From: Aldehydirespirator sp965203575 | GTDB taxonomy: Bacteria; Actinomycetota; Acidimicrobiia; Acidimicrobiales; Aldehydirespiratoraceae | NCBI GenBank assembly: GCA_965203575.1 | Contig: OZ241894.1 | Span: 620,001-684,000, forward strand | Direction: 5' to 3' | Length of the DNA stretch: 64,000 nucleotides | Shown here: piece by piece, positions 46,301 through 56,193 of the stretch | Numbering within the stretch: the first letter of the stretch is position 1 | Layout: each line of letters begins with the position of its first letter | Translations under genes and position numbers: made by a program | Notes under the pieces: model-generated | The model's input: only the letters and a program-made list of their open reading frames with translations | Database searches by the model: none | Told to the model about the DNA's origin: nothing

Positions 46301-49300
46301 CGCTCAATGAAGGCGGGGGTCTTCACCCCCGCAACGCCTGGCGTTCTGGCCCGAGGGCGTAACCCGGGAGGTCGCTCAATGAAGGCGGGGGTCTTCACCC
46401 CCGCAACGCGGTTCATCGCGGAGGCGCACAGCCGGGTCGCGTCCGCTCAATGAAGGCGGGGGTCTTCACCCCCGCAACGCCCCGACGTCACCCACCGGCC
46501 TGTGTCGTCGATGCGGCGCTCAATGAAGGCGGGGGTCTTCACCCCCGCAACGCGAGTTCGGGCCCGCCGGGTCGTCCAGCGGGTCGATCAACGCTCAATG
46601 AAGGCGGGGGTCTTCACCCCCGCAACGCGGTCCATTCGCAGACGTAAGGGTCGATGTCATTGTACGCTCAATGAAGGCGGGGGTCTTCACCCCCGCAACG
46701 CCCGCCACCGACTACTTCGAGCGGTAAACCCCACCCACCGCTCAATGAAGGCGGGGGTCTTCACCCCCGCAACGCAGCCGCCTAGCGGACACGCTGCCGG
46801 TGAGACTTGCGCCCGCTCAATGAAGGCGGGGGTCTTCACCCCCGCAACGCCGTGTGCCACGGATGCGCCAGCGGTTCGCCCGGCTGCGCTCAATGAAGGC
46901 GGGGGTCTTCACCCCCGCAACGCCACATCACATGGATCGAGGCCGGCGAGGTATGGGACGCTCAATGAAGGCGGGGGTCTTCACCCCCGCAACGCCTTTC
47001 GACCCCGCCCGGTTGCGGGGGCAACTGCGACCCGCTCAATGAAGGCGGGGGTCTTCACCCCCGCAACGCCTGCCGCATGGCTCCGTTACCAGCAGGTGCT
47101 CGTCGCCGCTCAATGAAGGCGGGGGTCTTCACCCCCGCAACGCCGCCCGAGGTCGTGTCGGCGGTGGTCACGGTGCAGTCCGCTCAATGAAGGCGGGGGT
47201 CTTCACCCCCGCAACGCCTGACCGGCCACCGCGGGGGCGGGCACGCTCACCGTCGCTCAATGAAGGCGGGGGTCTTCACCCCCGCAACGCCCGACGGCGC
47301 CCCCCACGTCGTGACCGGCGTTGTGCGCTCAATGAAGGCGGGGGTCTTCACCCCCGCAACGCCCCGGAGCGCCGCCCGACGCCCTGCACGCACCCGCGCT
47401 CAATGAAGGCGGGGGTCTTCACCCCCGCAACGCCCGCGCACTTCGAGCACTTGGCCGTCTCGGCCGAGGATCGCTCAATGAAGGCGGGGGTCTTCACCCC
47501 CGCAACGCGCGAGGGCGACGGACCCATCGTCGCCACGACCCGCCAACGCTCAATGAAGGCGGGGGTCTTCACCCCCGCAACGCCACCACCCGGGGCACCG
47601 CCTCGCGGGTGATGCCGTGGCCCGCTCAATGAAGGCGGGGGTCTTCACCCCCGCAACGCCCGAGCCCGCCACGTTCCGCGTGCTGACCGCATGGAACGCT
47701 CAATGAAGGCGGGGGTCTTCACCCCCGCAACGCGGCGCCCGCACACGCGTTGCCACGGCGTGCCCGGTAGCGCTCAATGAAGGCGGGGGTCTTCACCCCC
47801 GCAACGCTCGAGCAGCCAGTGCCACATCCGCCAGTCGGTGAAGATCGCTCAATGAAGGCGGGGGTCTTCACCCCCGCAACGCTGGCGGGTGACGCCGTGG
47901 GGGCCGCAGTCCAGCAGCGCTCAATGAAGGCGGGGGTCTTCACCCCCGCAACGCGTGGAGGACGTATGGGGCGAACGGCCACGAGGTCACCCCGCTCAAT
48001 GAAGGCGGGGGTCTTCACCCCCGCAACGCCAGCCAACGCGAACGTCAAGGCGTTGGCTGCCGAGTCCGCTCAATGAAGGCGGGGGTCTTCACCCCCGCAA
48101 CGCCTCCATTCAACAGGAAGGACAGACGGATGACCCTCGCGCGCTCAATGAAGGCGGGGGTCTTCACCCCCGCAACGCGGCCGCGTGCACCAACGCCGCC
48201 GACAGGGCCTCAGCCGCTCAATGAAGGCGGGGGTCTTCACCCCCGCAACGCCGCGTCGTTCGGGTTCTGGCCGATCCGCGAGCGCATCGACGCTCAATGA
48301 AGGCGGGGGTCTTCACCCCCGCAACGCCGGTCTCGGTGGCGCCGGCGGGGGCCTCGTTTCGGAGCGCTCAATGAAGGCGGGGGTCTTCACCCCCGCAACG
48401 CGTGTCGTCCTGGGCGATGAGGGCGCCGCCCTGGTGGAGCGCTCAATGAAGGCGGGGGTCTTCACCCCCGCAACGCCCTTTCTGTGTCGCTTCCGTTTCC
48501 CATACCCACCATCCGCTCAATGAAGGCGGGGGTCTTCACCCCCGCAACGCGTCGCCGCGGTGGCGGTGGGGCTCGTCTCGTCGTAGCCCGCTCAATGAAG
48601 GCGGGGGTCTTCACCCCCGCAACGCGTGCGGGCGGTGGCGCTGCCGGCGTTGTTGAGCCACGCTCAATGAAGGCGGGGGTCTTCACCCCCGCAACGCCCG
48701 TTGGCCTGGTAGATGGGCGCAGCTTTCGCAATCGCTCAATGAAGGCGGGGGTCTTCACCCCCGCAACGCCCGAGATCGTCGCCTACCCATGCCACCGGCC
48801 GGTAGTCCGCTCAATGAAGGCGGGGGTCTTCACCCCCGCAACGCGCCTTGTCCAGAGCGGACGACAGTCGTCGTACCTGTGCGCTCAATGAAGGCGGGGG
48901 TCTTCACCCCCGCAACGCTGCGGCCCTCGGGGTTGGCGTCGGAGAGGTTGGTGCGCGCTCAATGAAGGCGGGGGTCTTCACCCCCGCAACGCGGCTGGTC
49001 GACCGGAGTGCCCCTGCAGATCCCCTTGCTCGCTCAATGAAGGCGGGGGTCTTCACCCCCGCAACGCCACCACCCCCCCGCAGATCGCAGCGATAGACGG
49101 CCGCGCTCAATGAAGGCGGGGGTCTTCACCCCCGCAACGCCCCTCCTTCCCCCCATTGCCCGACCCAGAGTCGGCCCCGCTCAATGAAGGCGGGGGTCTT
49201 CACCCCCGCAACGCGCGTTGACGACGACGCGGGCGTCGGAGGGGTAGCGCGCTCAATGAAGGCGGGGGTCTTCACCCCCGCAACGCCGGATCCAAGGCCC

Positions 49301-50239
49301 CCCGGAGGCGCCGTGGCAGCTCGCTCAATGAAGGCGGGGGTCTTCACCCCCGCAACGCGTGACGTGGGCGGTGGTGGCGAGTCCGTCCGTGGACGCTCAA
49401 TGAAGGCGGGGGTCTTCACCCCCGCAACGCGACGGGCTTCGGCCGGGGCGCGGGCTCCATCTCGAGCGCTCAATGAAGGCGGGGGTCTTCACCCCCGCAA
49501 CGCACCATAACGGCCAACGGTCAAACATTGACACGAACTCGCTCAATGAAGGCGGGGGTCTTCACCCCCGCAACGCGTGGGACTGGTGGTAACACCCGTG
49601 AAAAGTTCCACCGCTCAATGAAGGCGGGGGTCTTCACCCCCGCAACGCGGGCACCGAGTGGATGCGGTAGGAGCACGGGTTGCAGAGCGCTCAATGAAGG
49701 CGGGGGTCTTCACCCCCGCAACGCGGCGTTTCCCGATCCGCCCTTGCGGGGCTTCTGGCCGCTCAATGAAGGCGGGGGTCTTCACCCCCGCAACGCCCGC
49801 CGTAGGCGGTGACGCCGCCCTCGGCGTCGTCGTGCGCTCAATGAAGGCGGGGGTCTTCACCCCCGCAACGCTCGGGGAACAGTTCCATTCCTGTCTCCTA
49901 ACTGTGCGCTCAATGAAGGCGGGGGTCTTCACCCCCGCAACGCACGACACCGGAGGGGAACTGGACCCGCCAGTAGCCCGCTCAATGAAGGCGGGGGTCT
50001 TCACCCCCGCAACGCACGAAGGCGGCGGCGAGGGGCGGCACTATGGCGTTGCCCGCTCAATGAAGGCGGGGGTCTTCACCCCCGCAACGCCCGCGTTCTC
50101 GACGCGGCCGTTGGGCCCGGCCTTGAGCGCTCAATGAAGGCGGGGGTCTTCACCCCCGCAACGCCCGACGCGGGCGGTGATGAAGTCGAACACTGGCTCG
50201 AGCGCTCAATGAAGGCGGGGGTCTTCACCCCCGCAACGC
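43372..50239 (-). CRISPR. CRISPR array B: 93 full 37-bp repeats plus one truncated repeat
   Basis: My count gives 93 complete repeats, the first at 43435-43471 and the last at 50203-50239, plus a 25-bp remnant (43372-43396) cut by the IS. That makes 93 spacers of 34-39 bp. Each repeat is CGCTCAATGAAG, hairpin GCGGGGGT-CTTC-ACCCCCGC, then AACGC. I saw no mismatch among full copies. The reverse strand ends CTTCATTGAGCG, resembling the ATTGAAAC-type 5' handle, so crRNA is probably transcribed leftward from a leader at 50240-50627. The truncated repeat is then the old, leader-distal end. Spacers 24 and 92 are nearly identical. Confidence 0.97.
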
Positions 50240-50627
50240 CGCCCAGCATAGATCCATAGGCATTCTGACACCATTCCGTTGAACAGAACAAGCGCCCATC
50301 TTGCTGCTGCGTCTCAAGATGTCAAGGATCACCGCACATCCGCACCCGATGGCGTTTCTCGCCCGGCGGCGACAGTCCGACCGTTGTCGAGAGTACCCAT
50401 GAGTGGACGATGACGGGTGCTGCGGTCTGCATCACCTACGGGCATTAGCTCCCAGTGAACGACAGCCGGGCTTCATACAGGTCGCAGTATGGATGAGCGA
50501 ACCTGAGCATATGGCTGTCATACGTTGCCTCTACAGTTCAATCTGCGTCAGCTATGGCGTAACCGCTCACAGCATTCACTTGGTGCGAGGGCGCATCCAT
50601 GAGGATCTAGCCACATAGGAGAACACT
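50240..50627. promoter_or_regulatory. Divergent leader / cas promoter region
   Basis: 388 bp between the last array repeat and csb1, less GC-rich than its surroundings. It must hold the leftward array leader (adjacent to the perfect repeat at 50203) and the rightward cas promoter. AGGAGA at 50618 serves the csb1 GTG. I could not assign convincing -35/-10 pairs in either direction. A 71-codon open frame at 50403 has no ribosome site or family resemblance and is not called. Confidence 0.6.
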
Positions 50628-51827
50628 GTGGAACTATCACTAGACAGACTGCTCGCCGGAACCTCCGGCGACTCGTTCGACGACGGAATCAGGCTTGACG
50701 CGGAGTTGGAGCCTCTCGCCGGCCCCGGCGGAACGGTCAAGCCTGCGATCTACTCGGGGGCCGTCTATCAGGCCGATCGGCGGTGGCCTCCCGCCGGTGA
50801 CCCCGACAGCGGCAACGGCGAGCCTCACGAGGTGTTCGTCATCGACAACGTCCCGTCGCAGGCCAACCGCTACGAGGAGGCGCTGCGTCGCAGCCGCGCC
50901 AGTACGGGCGTACCAGAGATGGTCCTAGACCTCTCGAACCTGCCGGGCCTTCCGCCGCATCTACCACGGCGCTTGTCGAGTTGGCAGTTCCCCCACCGCA
51001 ACGCCGACGCCTATCTGCGCGACTCCACACTCGAAGGCACCGACTTCGGCAAGCACCCGATCGGGCGCTCGATCCTCGACGCGACCCACGACACCGCTGC
51101 GGCCCTGATTGCCTGGTGGCCGCAAGCCCTGCTCTACGGCTTCTGGCAGTCGCATCTGGGCAAGAAGCGCAACCAGGCCAAGCATGCTCGCGCTTGGGCA
51201 TCCGAGATAATCGGATGGCAGCCAGCCGACAAGGAAACAAAGGTCCTCGGCCTCAAGGGCGATCCCCTCAATCTCAGCGTTGAAGAGTCGGCGCTCTACG
51301 GCGATCATGATCATGAGGGATGGCGGCTCGGGGCGAAGCCTGAGAAGGGCGAGGTCAAGAAGGCTCTCTCAGAACTCGGACACGGCCAAGTTCCCATTGG
51401 TGACGTGACACCGGCCGCGGTTTCGTTCCGTCGGGTGACCCAGCGGGCGACCGTGTCCTTCGCTCAACTTCGGCGAGTCGGACTAGGCCCCGACTTCAAC
51501 GATGATGCCGACACCGCGGCGAGAGCCCTGCTGGTTGCCATGGGGCTGCACGCACACAGCCTCGCCTTCGGCCGAGGATTCGCCCTGCGGTCCGGTGCCG
51601 ACCTTCGGGTCTCCGCCAGGTCGGTGACATGGCTCGGACTATCTGACGAAGTTGCCGATCCCCTCAACCACGAGGAGTCAGCGGAGTTACTGCAACTGGC
51701 CAAGCGCCACGCCGGATCGGTAGGCGTCCCGCTCAGCGGTTGGGACTCCGAGCCGCCCGTGCTCGCTCCGAAGGACAACCTCGCCGCGGCCATCAAGTCG
51801 TCGTGGCCCCTGGCCGAGGAGACCTGA
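50628..51827 (+). CDS. csb1: Type I-G Cas7 (Csb1, GSU0053-like)
   Basis: 399 residues from GTG 50628, with AGGAG 5 bp upstream. The N-terminus MELSLDRLLAG, the segment VKPAIYSGAVYQADRRW and VFVIDNVPSQANRYEEAL are characteristic of Csb1. So are GTDFGKHPIGRSILDA, ALLYGFWQSHLGKKRNQAKHARAW and the C-terminal ALLVAMGLHAHSLAFGRGFALRSGADL. It forms the crRNA-binding backbone of the type I-G effector complex. First gene of a tightly packed cas operon; the stop overlaps the next start (TGATG). Confidence 0.9.
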   Translation: MELSLDRLLAGTSGDSFDDGIRLDAELEPLAGPGGTVKPAIYSGAVYQADRRWPPAGDPDSGNGEPHEVFVIDNVPSQANRYEEALRRSRASTGVPEMVLDLSNLPGLPPHLPRRLSSWQFPHRNADAYLRDSTLEGTDFGKHPIGRSILDATHDTAAALIAWWPQALLYGFWQSHLGKKRNQAKHARAWASEIIGWQPADKETKVLGLKGDPLNLSVEESALYGDHDHEGWRLGAKPEKGEVKKALSELGHGQVPIGDVTPAAVSFRRVTQRATVSFAQLRRVGLGPDFNDDADTAARALLVAMGLHAHSLAFGRGFALRSGADLRVSARSVTWLGLSDEVADPLNHEESAELLQLAKRHAGSVGVPLSGWDSEPPVLAPKDNLAAAIKSSWPLAEET

Positions 51828-53296
51828 TGCTGACGATCGCCGTCGAGTTCCTTCACGGCACCTACAGGGCGGACCCTGACGGCGGAGCAGTGACCGGGCG
51901 GACGGAGTACGGGGAATGGCCACCCTCGGTCAGCCGGTTACTGGCCGCGTTCGTTGCCGCTGACGGGATGGGAGCCGATTGTCGCGTGACGAACGGACTT
52001 GAACTGGAGTTCCTCGAAGGTCTAGACCCACCGGCGATTCACGCTGAAGAGGCCCCGCACCACCAGAAGTTGAACGACCGATACGTCGTCAAGGCATCTC
52101 GCGACTCTGCGGACAGGAGGCACACCCATCAGGAGTATCCGGCCAAGAAGGGAGACCTGGTACGCCCAGGCGCTCGCGTCGCCATGAAGGATCCAAGAGT
52201 CGTCTACGTATGGCACGACGTCGACCCCGCAGCTTGGCTTGAGCCCCTGCGGCTCCGAGCGGCCCGGATCGGCTACCTCGGATGCGCCGATTCGCCGGTT
52301 CGGGTGCGGGTGGGCACATCACTGGATGACCAAGAGCTGGATCTTCTCCACGCGTACCGCCCGCACGCCAATGGAACCTGCATGGTGTCCGTGCCCCGCC
52401 CAGGCCATCACCTCTCGGCGCTGTCAGCTGCATACGAGTCCTGGCTGGAGCACGGCCCTTCCGTCTCGCGATCACAGTTTCCCGCCCTGCGAAACGTCGT
52501 TGCGTACGCAGGTCCGGATGACATCGCTGACCATGACGAGGCGGGCTCCGTCGTTGCATGGCTCCGGCTCAAGCCGGGGGTGCCTGGCCGTCGGGTCGCC
52601 GATGTGGCCGCCGCTCTGAGGGCCGCGATCATGTCGCGGTATCGACGCCTCCACGGTGATCCCCTCCCGCGCGAACTTCACGGACACGGTTTCGAGGGCA
52701 AAGGGTTCGAGATAGCGCGATACCTGGCGCTGCCCAACGTCGGCTTCCCCCATTCCGACGGACGGATCCACGGCGCAGCCGTATGGCTCCCCCGCGACTG
52801 CGACACGACCACGGCCGAACGGGTTCGCACCGCAGCGAGATCACTCGACGTGCTGCGGACGCCCAGCCTCGACATCCAGGTGACGCCATGGCATGGCAGC
52901 GGGCCGACCTCAGCCAGACCGAGCCGCTGGCGACAGCGGTCCACTAGGTGGGTGACGGCGGTCCCTGCCATCCACGAGCGCTTCGGACGCCTCGATCTCG
53001 CCGAATTGGGGCGCTGGTGTCGTCACGCCGGGCTACCCGAGCCGGTGGAGTTCCGCAGAGCCCGTGTTCCGCTGGTTCGGGGCGCCCTCAACCTGCACCC
53101 CGCGGAGGTCCAGCGAGCCCCGCAGGAAGCACCTGACGCCGCCAAGCCCTACTCGCATTTCGAGTTGCGCTTCGCTGAGCCGGTGCGTGGTCCGGTCGTC
53201 ATCGGCGGTGGCCGCTCCCGCGGGTTCGGACTGTGTATCCCCATCAATGACGGCCCAACCTCCGCTGCGGAGGCGTCGCAGACCCGAGCGTCATGA
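51827..53296 (+). CDS. csb2: Type I-G Cas5-Cas6 fusion (Csb2, GSU0054-like)
   Basis: 489 residues from ATG 51827, overlapping the csb1 stop. The N-terminus LTIAVEFLHGTYRADPDGG and EWPPSVSRLLAAFVAAD is the Csb2 signature. The glycine-rich RAMP motif VVIGGGRSRGFGLCIP lies at the extreme C-terminus. In I-G systems this protein combines Cas5 crRNA-handle binding and Cas6 pre-crRNA cleavage, so it should recognise the 20-nt repeat hairpins. It overlaps cas3 by 4 bp. Confidence 0.88.
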   Translation: MLTIAVEFLHGTYRADPDGGAVTGRTEYGEWPPSVSRLLAAFVAADGMGADCRVTNGLELEFLEGLDPPAIHAEEAPHHQKLNDRYVVKASRDSADRRHTHQEYPAKKGDLVRPGARVAMKDPRVVYVWHDVDPAAWLEPLRLRAARIGYLGCADSPVRVRVGTSLDDQELDLLHAYRPHANGTCMVSVPRPGHHLSALSAAYESWLEHGPSVSRSQFPALRNVVAYAGPDDIADHDEAGSVVAWLRLKPGVPGRRVADVAAALRAAIMSRYRRLHGDPLPRELHGHGFEGKGFEIARYLALPNVGFPHSDGRIHGAAVWLPRDCDTTTAERVRTAARSLDVLRTPSLDIQVTPWHGSGPTSARPSRWRQRSTRWVTAVPAIHERFGRLDLAELGRWCRHAGLPEPVEFRRARVPLVRGALNLHPAEVQRAPQEAPDAAKPYSHFELRFAEPVRGPVVIGGGRSRGFGLCIPINDGPTSAAEASQTRAS

Positions 53297-56193
53297 CCGA
53301 ACTGCCGCGGATGCCCAGCTTCGAGGACTTCTACGGGGCCGTCAACAACCGTCCTCCCTTCCCCTGGCAGGATCGTCTAGCCCAGCAGGTTGACGCGAAG
53401 GGCGAATGGCCCGCCGAGATCGGAGTTCCCACCGGGCTGGGCAAGACGGCGTGCCTGGACGTCGCGATCTGGTGGCTCGCCTCTCAGGCGCACCTTCCGG
53501 CAGCCCAGCGCTCAGCTCCCACCCGCATCTGGTGGGTCGTCAACCGGCGTCTGCTGGTCGACGAGGCGAGCAAGCACGCCGCACACATCGAGGCAGCGCT
53601 TCGCGACCCATACTCCCAGGACCGGACGAGGAGCGAAGCGGAGACCCTGCGCAGCGTCGCCGACCGGTTGGGGAGCCTGACTGGTCTGCTCGACGGATAT
53701 CCGCTGCAGGCGATACCGATGCGTGGCGGAATCACGCTGCGGCGACCGCGCAACCCTGCACAGCCGGCGGTCATCGTGTCGACCATTCCGATGTACGGCT
53801 CGCGGCTGCTGTTCCGGGGCTACGGATCGTCTCGCTCGATGCGCCCGATCGACGCGGCTCTCGCAGGAACCGACAGTCTCGTGCTCGTCGACGAGGCACA
53901 TCTGGCTCGACACCTCCGAGACCTCATTCCCAAGCTGCAGCAATGCGGGCCGGTACCTGAGCGCAACCTGCTACCCGCGCGCCGAAGCGCCCCACAAGTC
54001 GTATCGCTAACGGCAACCGGCGACGCATCCGACCACAGCCGCTTCAATCTCTACGGCGAAGACTTCGCCAACGCGACCATCCGCCAACGGCTGGACGCAA
54101 CAAAGCCCGTGGAAGTCGACGCCGAGACGAAGGATGACCCCGCGAAGGCCCTCCGTGACGCCGCAGCGAGTCTGCTCTCTACCGCGCCGCGTCCGGCATC
54201 CTGTGTCGTCTTCTGCAACACCCCGGCGCTGGCTCGGGAGGTGTTCTCTCTCATCAAGTCCCACAAGTTGCTTGGCGATGCGGATCTGATGCTCGTGACG
54301 GGTCGGACGCGGCAGGCCGACAGCGACGCCTTGCGCGAACGCCTGCTGTCGCCGGCGGGAGCGCCAGCCCGTGACGGTGCCCTCCCCGAACGCGACCGGC
54401 ACCTTGTGGTGGTCGCAACGCAAACCCTCGAGGTCGGAGCCGACCTCGACTTCGAGTATCTGGTGACGGAACAGTGCGGGGTGCGCGCCCTCACTCAGAG
54501 GCTGGGGCGACTCAACCGGCTCGGCCGGTATCGGCACGCCCGCGCGGTGTATGTTCACCGGCCGCACAAGCGGTCCCGGGCGTCCTCGGCCGCCGATGAC
54601 GACGGCTACAGCGATGCGTCGGAGGGCTGGCCGGTGTACGGCATCGAGCCGAAGGTCGTGTTGGAACGTCTGGATCGCCTGGGGTTCGACAGAGAGACGG
54701 ACCTGAGTCCGAGGGTGATTGCCGAACGCCTGGGAGAGCCCAAGGACGATCCGGGACGGGCACCCGAGGTGTTGCCTGGCTTGCTGTGGGAATGGGTCAA
54801 GACGACCACGCCGCCGCACGGGGAGGCTCCCGTGGAGCCGTACTTCTCAGGCATCAGCGAGACACGGCGAACGGCGTCCGTGCTGTGGCGCATCTTCCTG
54901 CCGGCGCGAGAGGCTCTGCACGAAGATCCTCCCGACGAGGCGGGTGAACAGTCCGAGAGCCCACGAGCACGACATCGGCTGTGGCCTCGTGTCCGCCAAG
55001 ACGAGATCACCGAAGTGCCTCTGGGTGAGTTGCGGTCCGCTCTGCGAAGCCGCGGCGTTGAGCAGGTTCACAGAATCACCGACGGGAACGTCGTGGAGTT
55101 GGTGGATCCTCGAGCCTTGCGCCCCGGCGATCTGGCAGCCCTGCCCGCCGATGCGGGTATGTGCGACCAGTTCGGCTGGGATCCCCACGCGGCGAGCCCG
55201 GTCAACGATCTCTCCATCAAGCGGTCAGGGCTGCCCCTAGACGCCCAAGCGCTCACACGCCTCTGCGGGAATGGGTCCGGCAAGATCGATGCAGGACTGT
55301 CTGCCGCGCTTCAAGGCGCTCAGGGCGATAACGAGGAGGATCCAGACGACGCTCTGATGCGGGAAGCTGCCGAAGCACTCATCTTGATCCTGCGGGACAT
55401 CCATATGGCCGGGTTCGATCCGGACGACCAGAGCGAATTCCTGGACGCGCTGGACCCGACACCCGTGCGCCCCCACAACGAGGTTCCGAGACTCGAGGTA
55501 CACGCAGGCGAACAGACGGAGCGCCTCGATGAATCGGACGAAGTCTCCTTGTGCGAGACACTCCCGCCGGCAGCCATGCAACTCTTGGCTCATGGCAGTG
55601 CGGTGGGCGATCGGGCCGGTCGGCTGGCTGCCTCGCTGGGCCTCCCAGCCGAGATGACCGATCTGATCGCCCAGGCAGGGGACTTCCACGATCTCGGCAA
55701 GGCAGACAGCCGGTTCCAACGGTCGCTCAACCCGGATGCACGCGGTTCGTTCGACGATCCCGCCTATGTGCCCATGGCCAAGTCGAAAATGGCGAGGTCC
55801 CGCTGGTCAACAGCGCGATCCGATGCCGGGTGGCCGGTTGGCGGGAGGCACGAGGAGTTGTCGGCTCGCCTAGTGAAGGAGTGGATGTCCCAGCGCGGCA
55901 ACGGACTCGACCCGGATACCCGAGACCTGCTCATCCATCTCGTCGTCAGTCACCATGGCAAGGGCCGGCCGCTCGTCGTTCCGGTAGCCGACGGCGCTAC
56001 CGGTACCGTCCGCTGGAGGTTCCCAGACGGGACAGATGTGAGCGTGCCGGCCGACCTGTCGCAGACCGACTGGGATCAGCCCGCCCGATTTCGGCGGCTC
56101 AACGAGCGATACGGGCCATGGGGCCTGGCTCTGCTCGAAGCGATAGTGCGACAAGCCGACCACGAGGTTTCGGCCGGAACGGAGGTGCAGTGA
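53293..56193 (+). CDS. cas3: Cas3 helicase-nuclease, type I-G form with C-terminal HD domain
   Basis: 966 residues. SF2 helicase first: Walker A VPTGLGKT (about 45-52), DEAH box VDEAH (199-203), motif III-like SLTATGDAS, motif VI region ALTQRLGRLNRLGR. The HD nuclease domain is C-terminal: HD at 799-800 (DFHDLGKADSRFQ), with HH at 887-888 (VVSHHGKGRP). In most type I systems HD precedes the helicase; the reversed order is typical of I-U/I-G. Degrades target DNA recruited by the effector complex. The stop overlaps the next start (TGATG). Confidence 0.92.
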   Translation: MTELPRMPSFEDFYGAVNNRPPFPWQDRLAQQVDAKGEWPAEIGVPTGLGKTACLDVAIWWLASQAHLPAAQRSAPTRIWWVVNRRLLVDEASKHAAHIEAALRDPYSQDRTRSEAETLRSVADRLGSLTGLLDGYPLQAIPMRGGITLRRPRNPAQPAVIVSTIPMYGSRLLFRGYGSSRSMRPIDAALAGTDSLVLVDEAHLARHLRDLIPKLQQCGPVPERNLLPARRSAPQVVSLTATGDASDHSRFNLYGEDFANATIRQRLDATKPVEVDAETKDDPAKALRDAAASLLSTAPRPASCVVFCNTPALAREVFSLIKSHKLLGDADLMLVTGRTRQADSDALRERLLSPAGAPARDGALPERDRHLVVVATQTLEVGADLDFEYLVTEQCGVRALTQRLGRLNRLGRYRHARAVYVHRPHKRSRASSAADDDGYSDASEGWPVYGIEPKVVLERLDRLGFDRETDLSPRVIAERLGEPKDDPGRAPEVLPGLLWEWVKTTTPPHGEAPVEPYFSGISETRRTASVLWRIFLPAREALHEDPPDEAGEQSESPRARHRLWPRVRQDEITEVPLGELRSALRSRGVEQVHRITDGNVVELVDPRALRPGDLAALPADAGMCDQFGWDPHAASPVNDLSIKRSGLPLDAQALTRLCGNGSGKIDAGLSAALQGAQGDNEEDPDDALMREAAEALILILRDIHMAGFDPDDQSEFLDALDPTPVRPHNEVPRLEVHAGEQTERLDESDEVSLCETLPPAAMQLLAHGSAVGDRAGRLAASLGLPAEMTDLIAQAGDFHDLGKADSRFQRSLNPDARGSFDDPAYVPMAKSKMARSRWSTARSDAGWPVGGRHEELSARLVKEWMSQRGNGLDPDTRDLLIHLVVSHHGKGRPLVVPVADGATGTVRWRFPDGTDVSVPADLSQTDWDQPARFRRLNERYGPWGLALLEAIVRQADHEVSAGTEVQ

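Noticed and set aside
47584..47917. Spacers 57 and 61 share GCGGGTGAYGCCGTGG
   Set aside because: Only about 15-16 bases at different positions within the spacers, with different flanks. In GC-rich coding DNA this can be chance, unlike the spacer 24/92 pair.
43372..50239. Many 60-200 codon open frames with repeated SMKAGVFTPAT or GVAGVKTPAFIER peptides
   Set aside because: They are translations of the CRISPR repeats in both directions, joined by spacers. They have no consistent start sites or protein-like pattern.
50403..50618. 71-codon frame between array B and csb1
   Set aside because: No ribosome site, no family resemblance, Cys/His-scattered composition. The region is better explained as leader and cas promoter.
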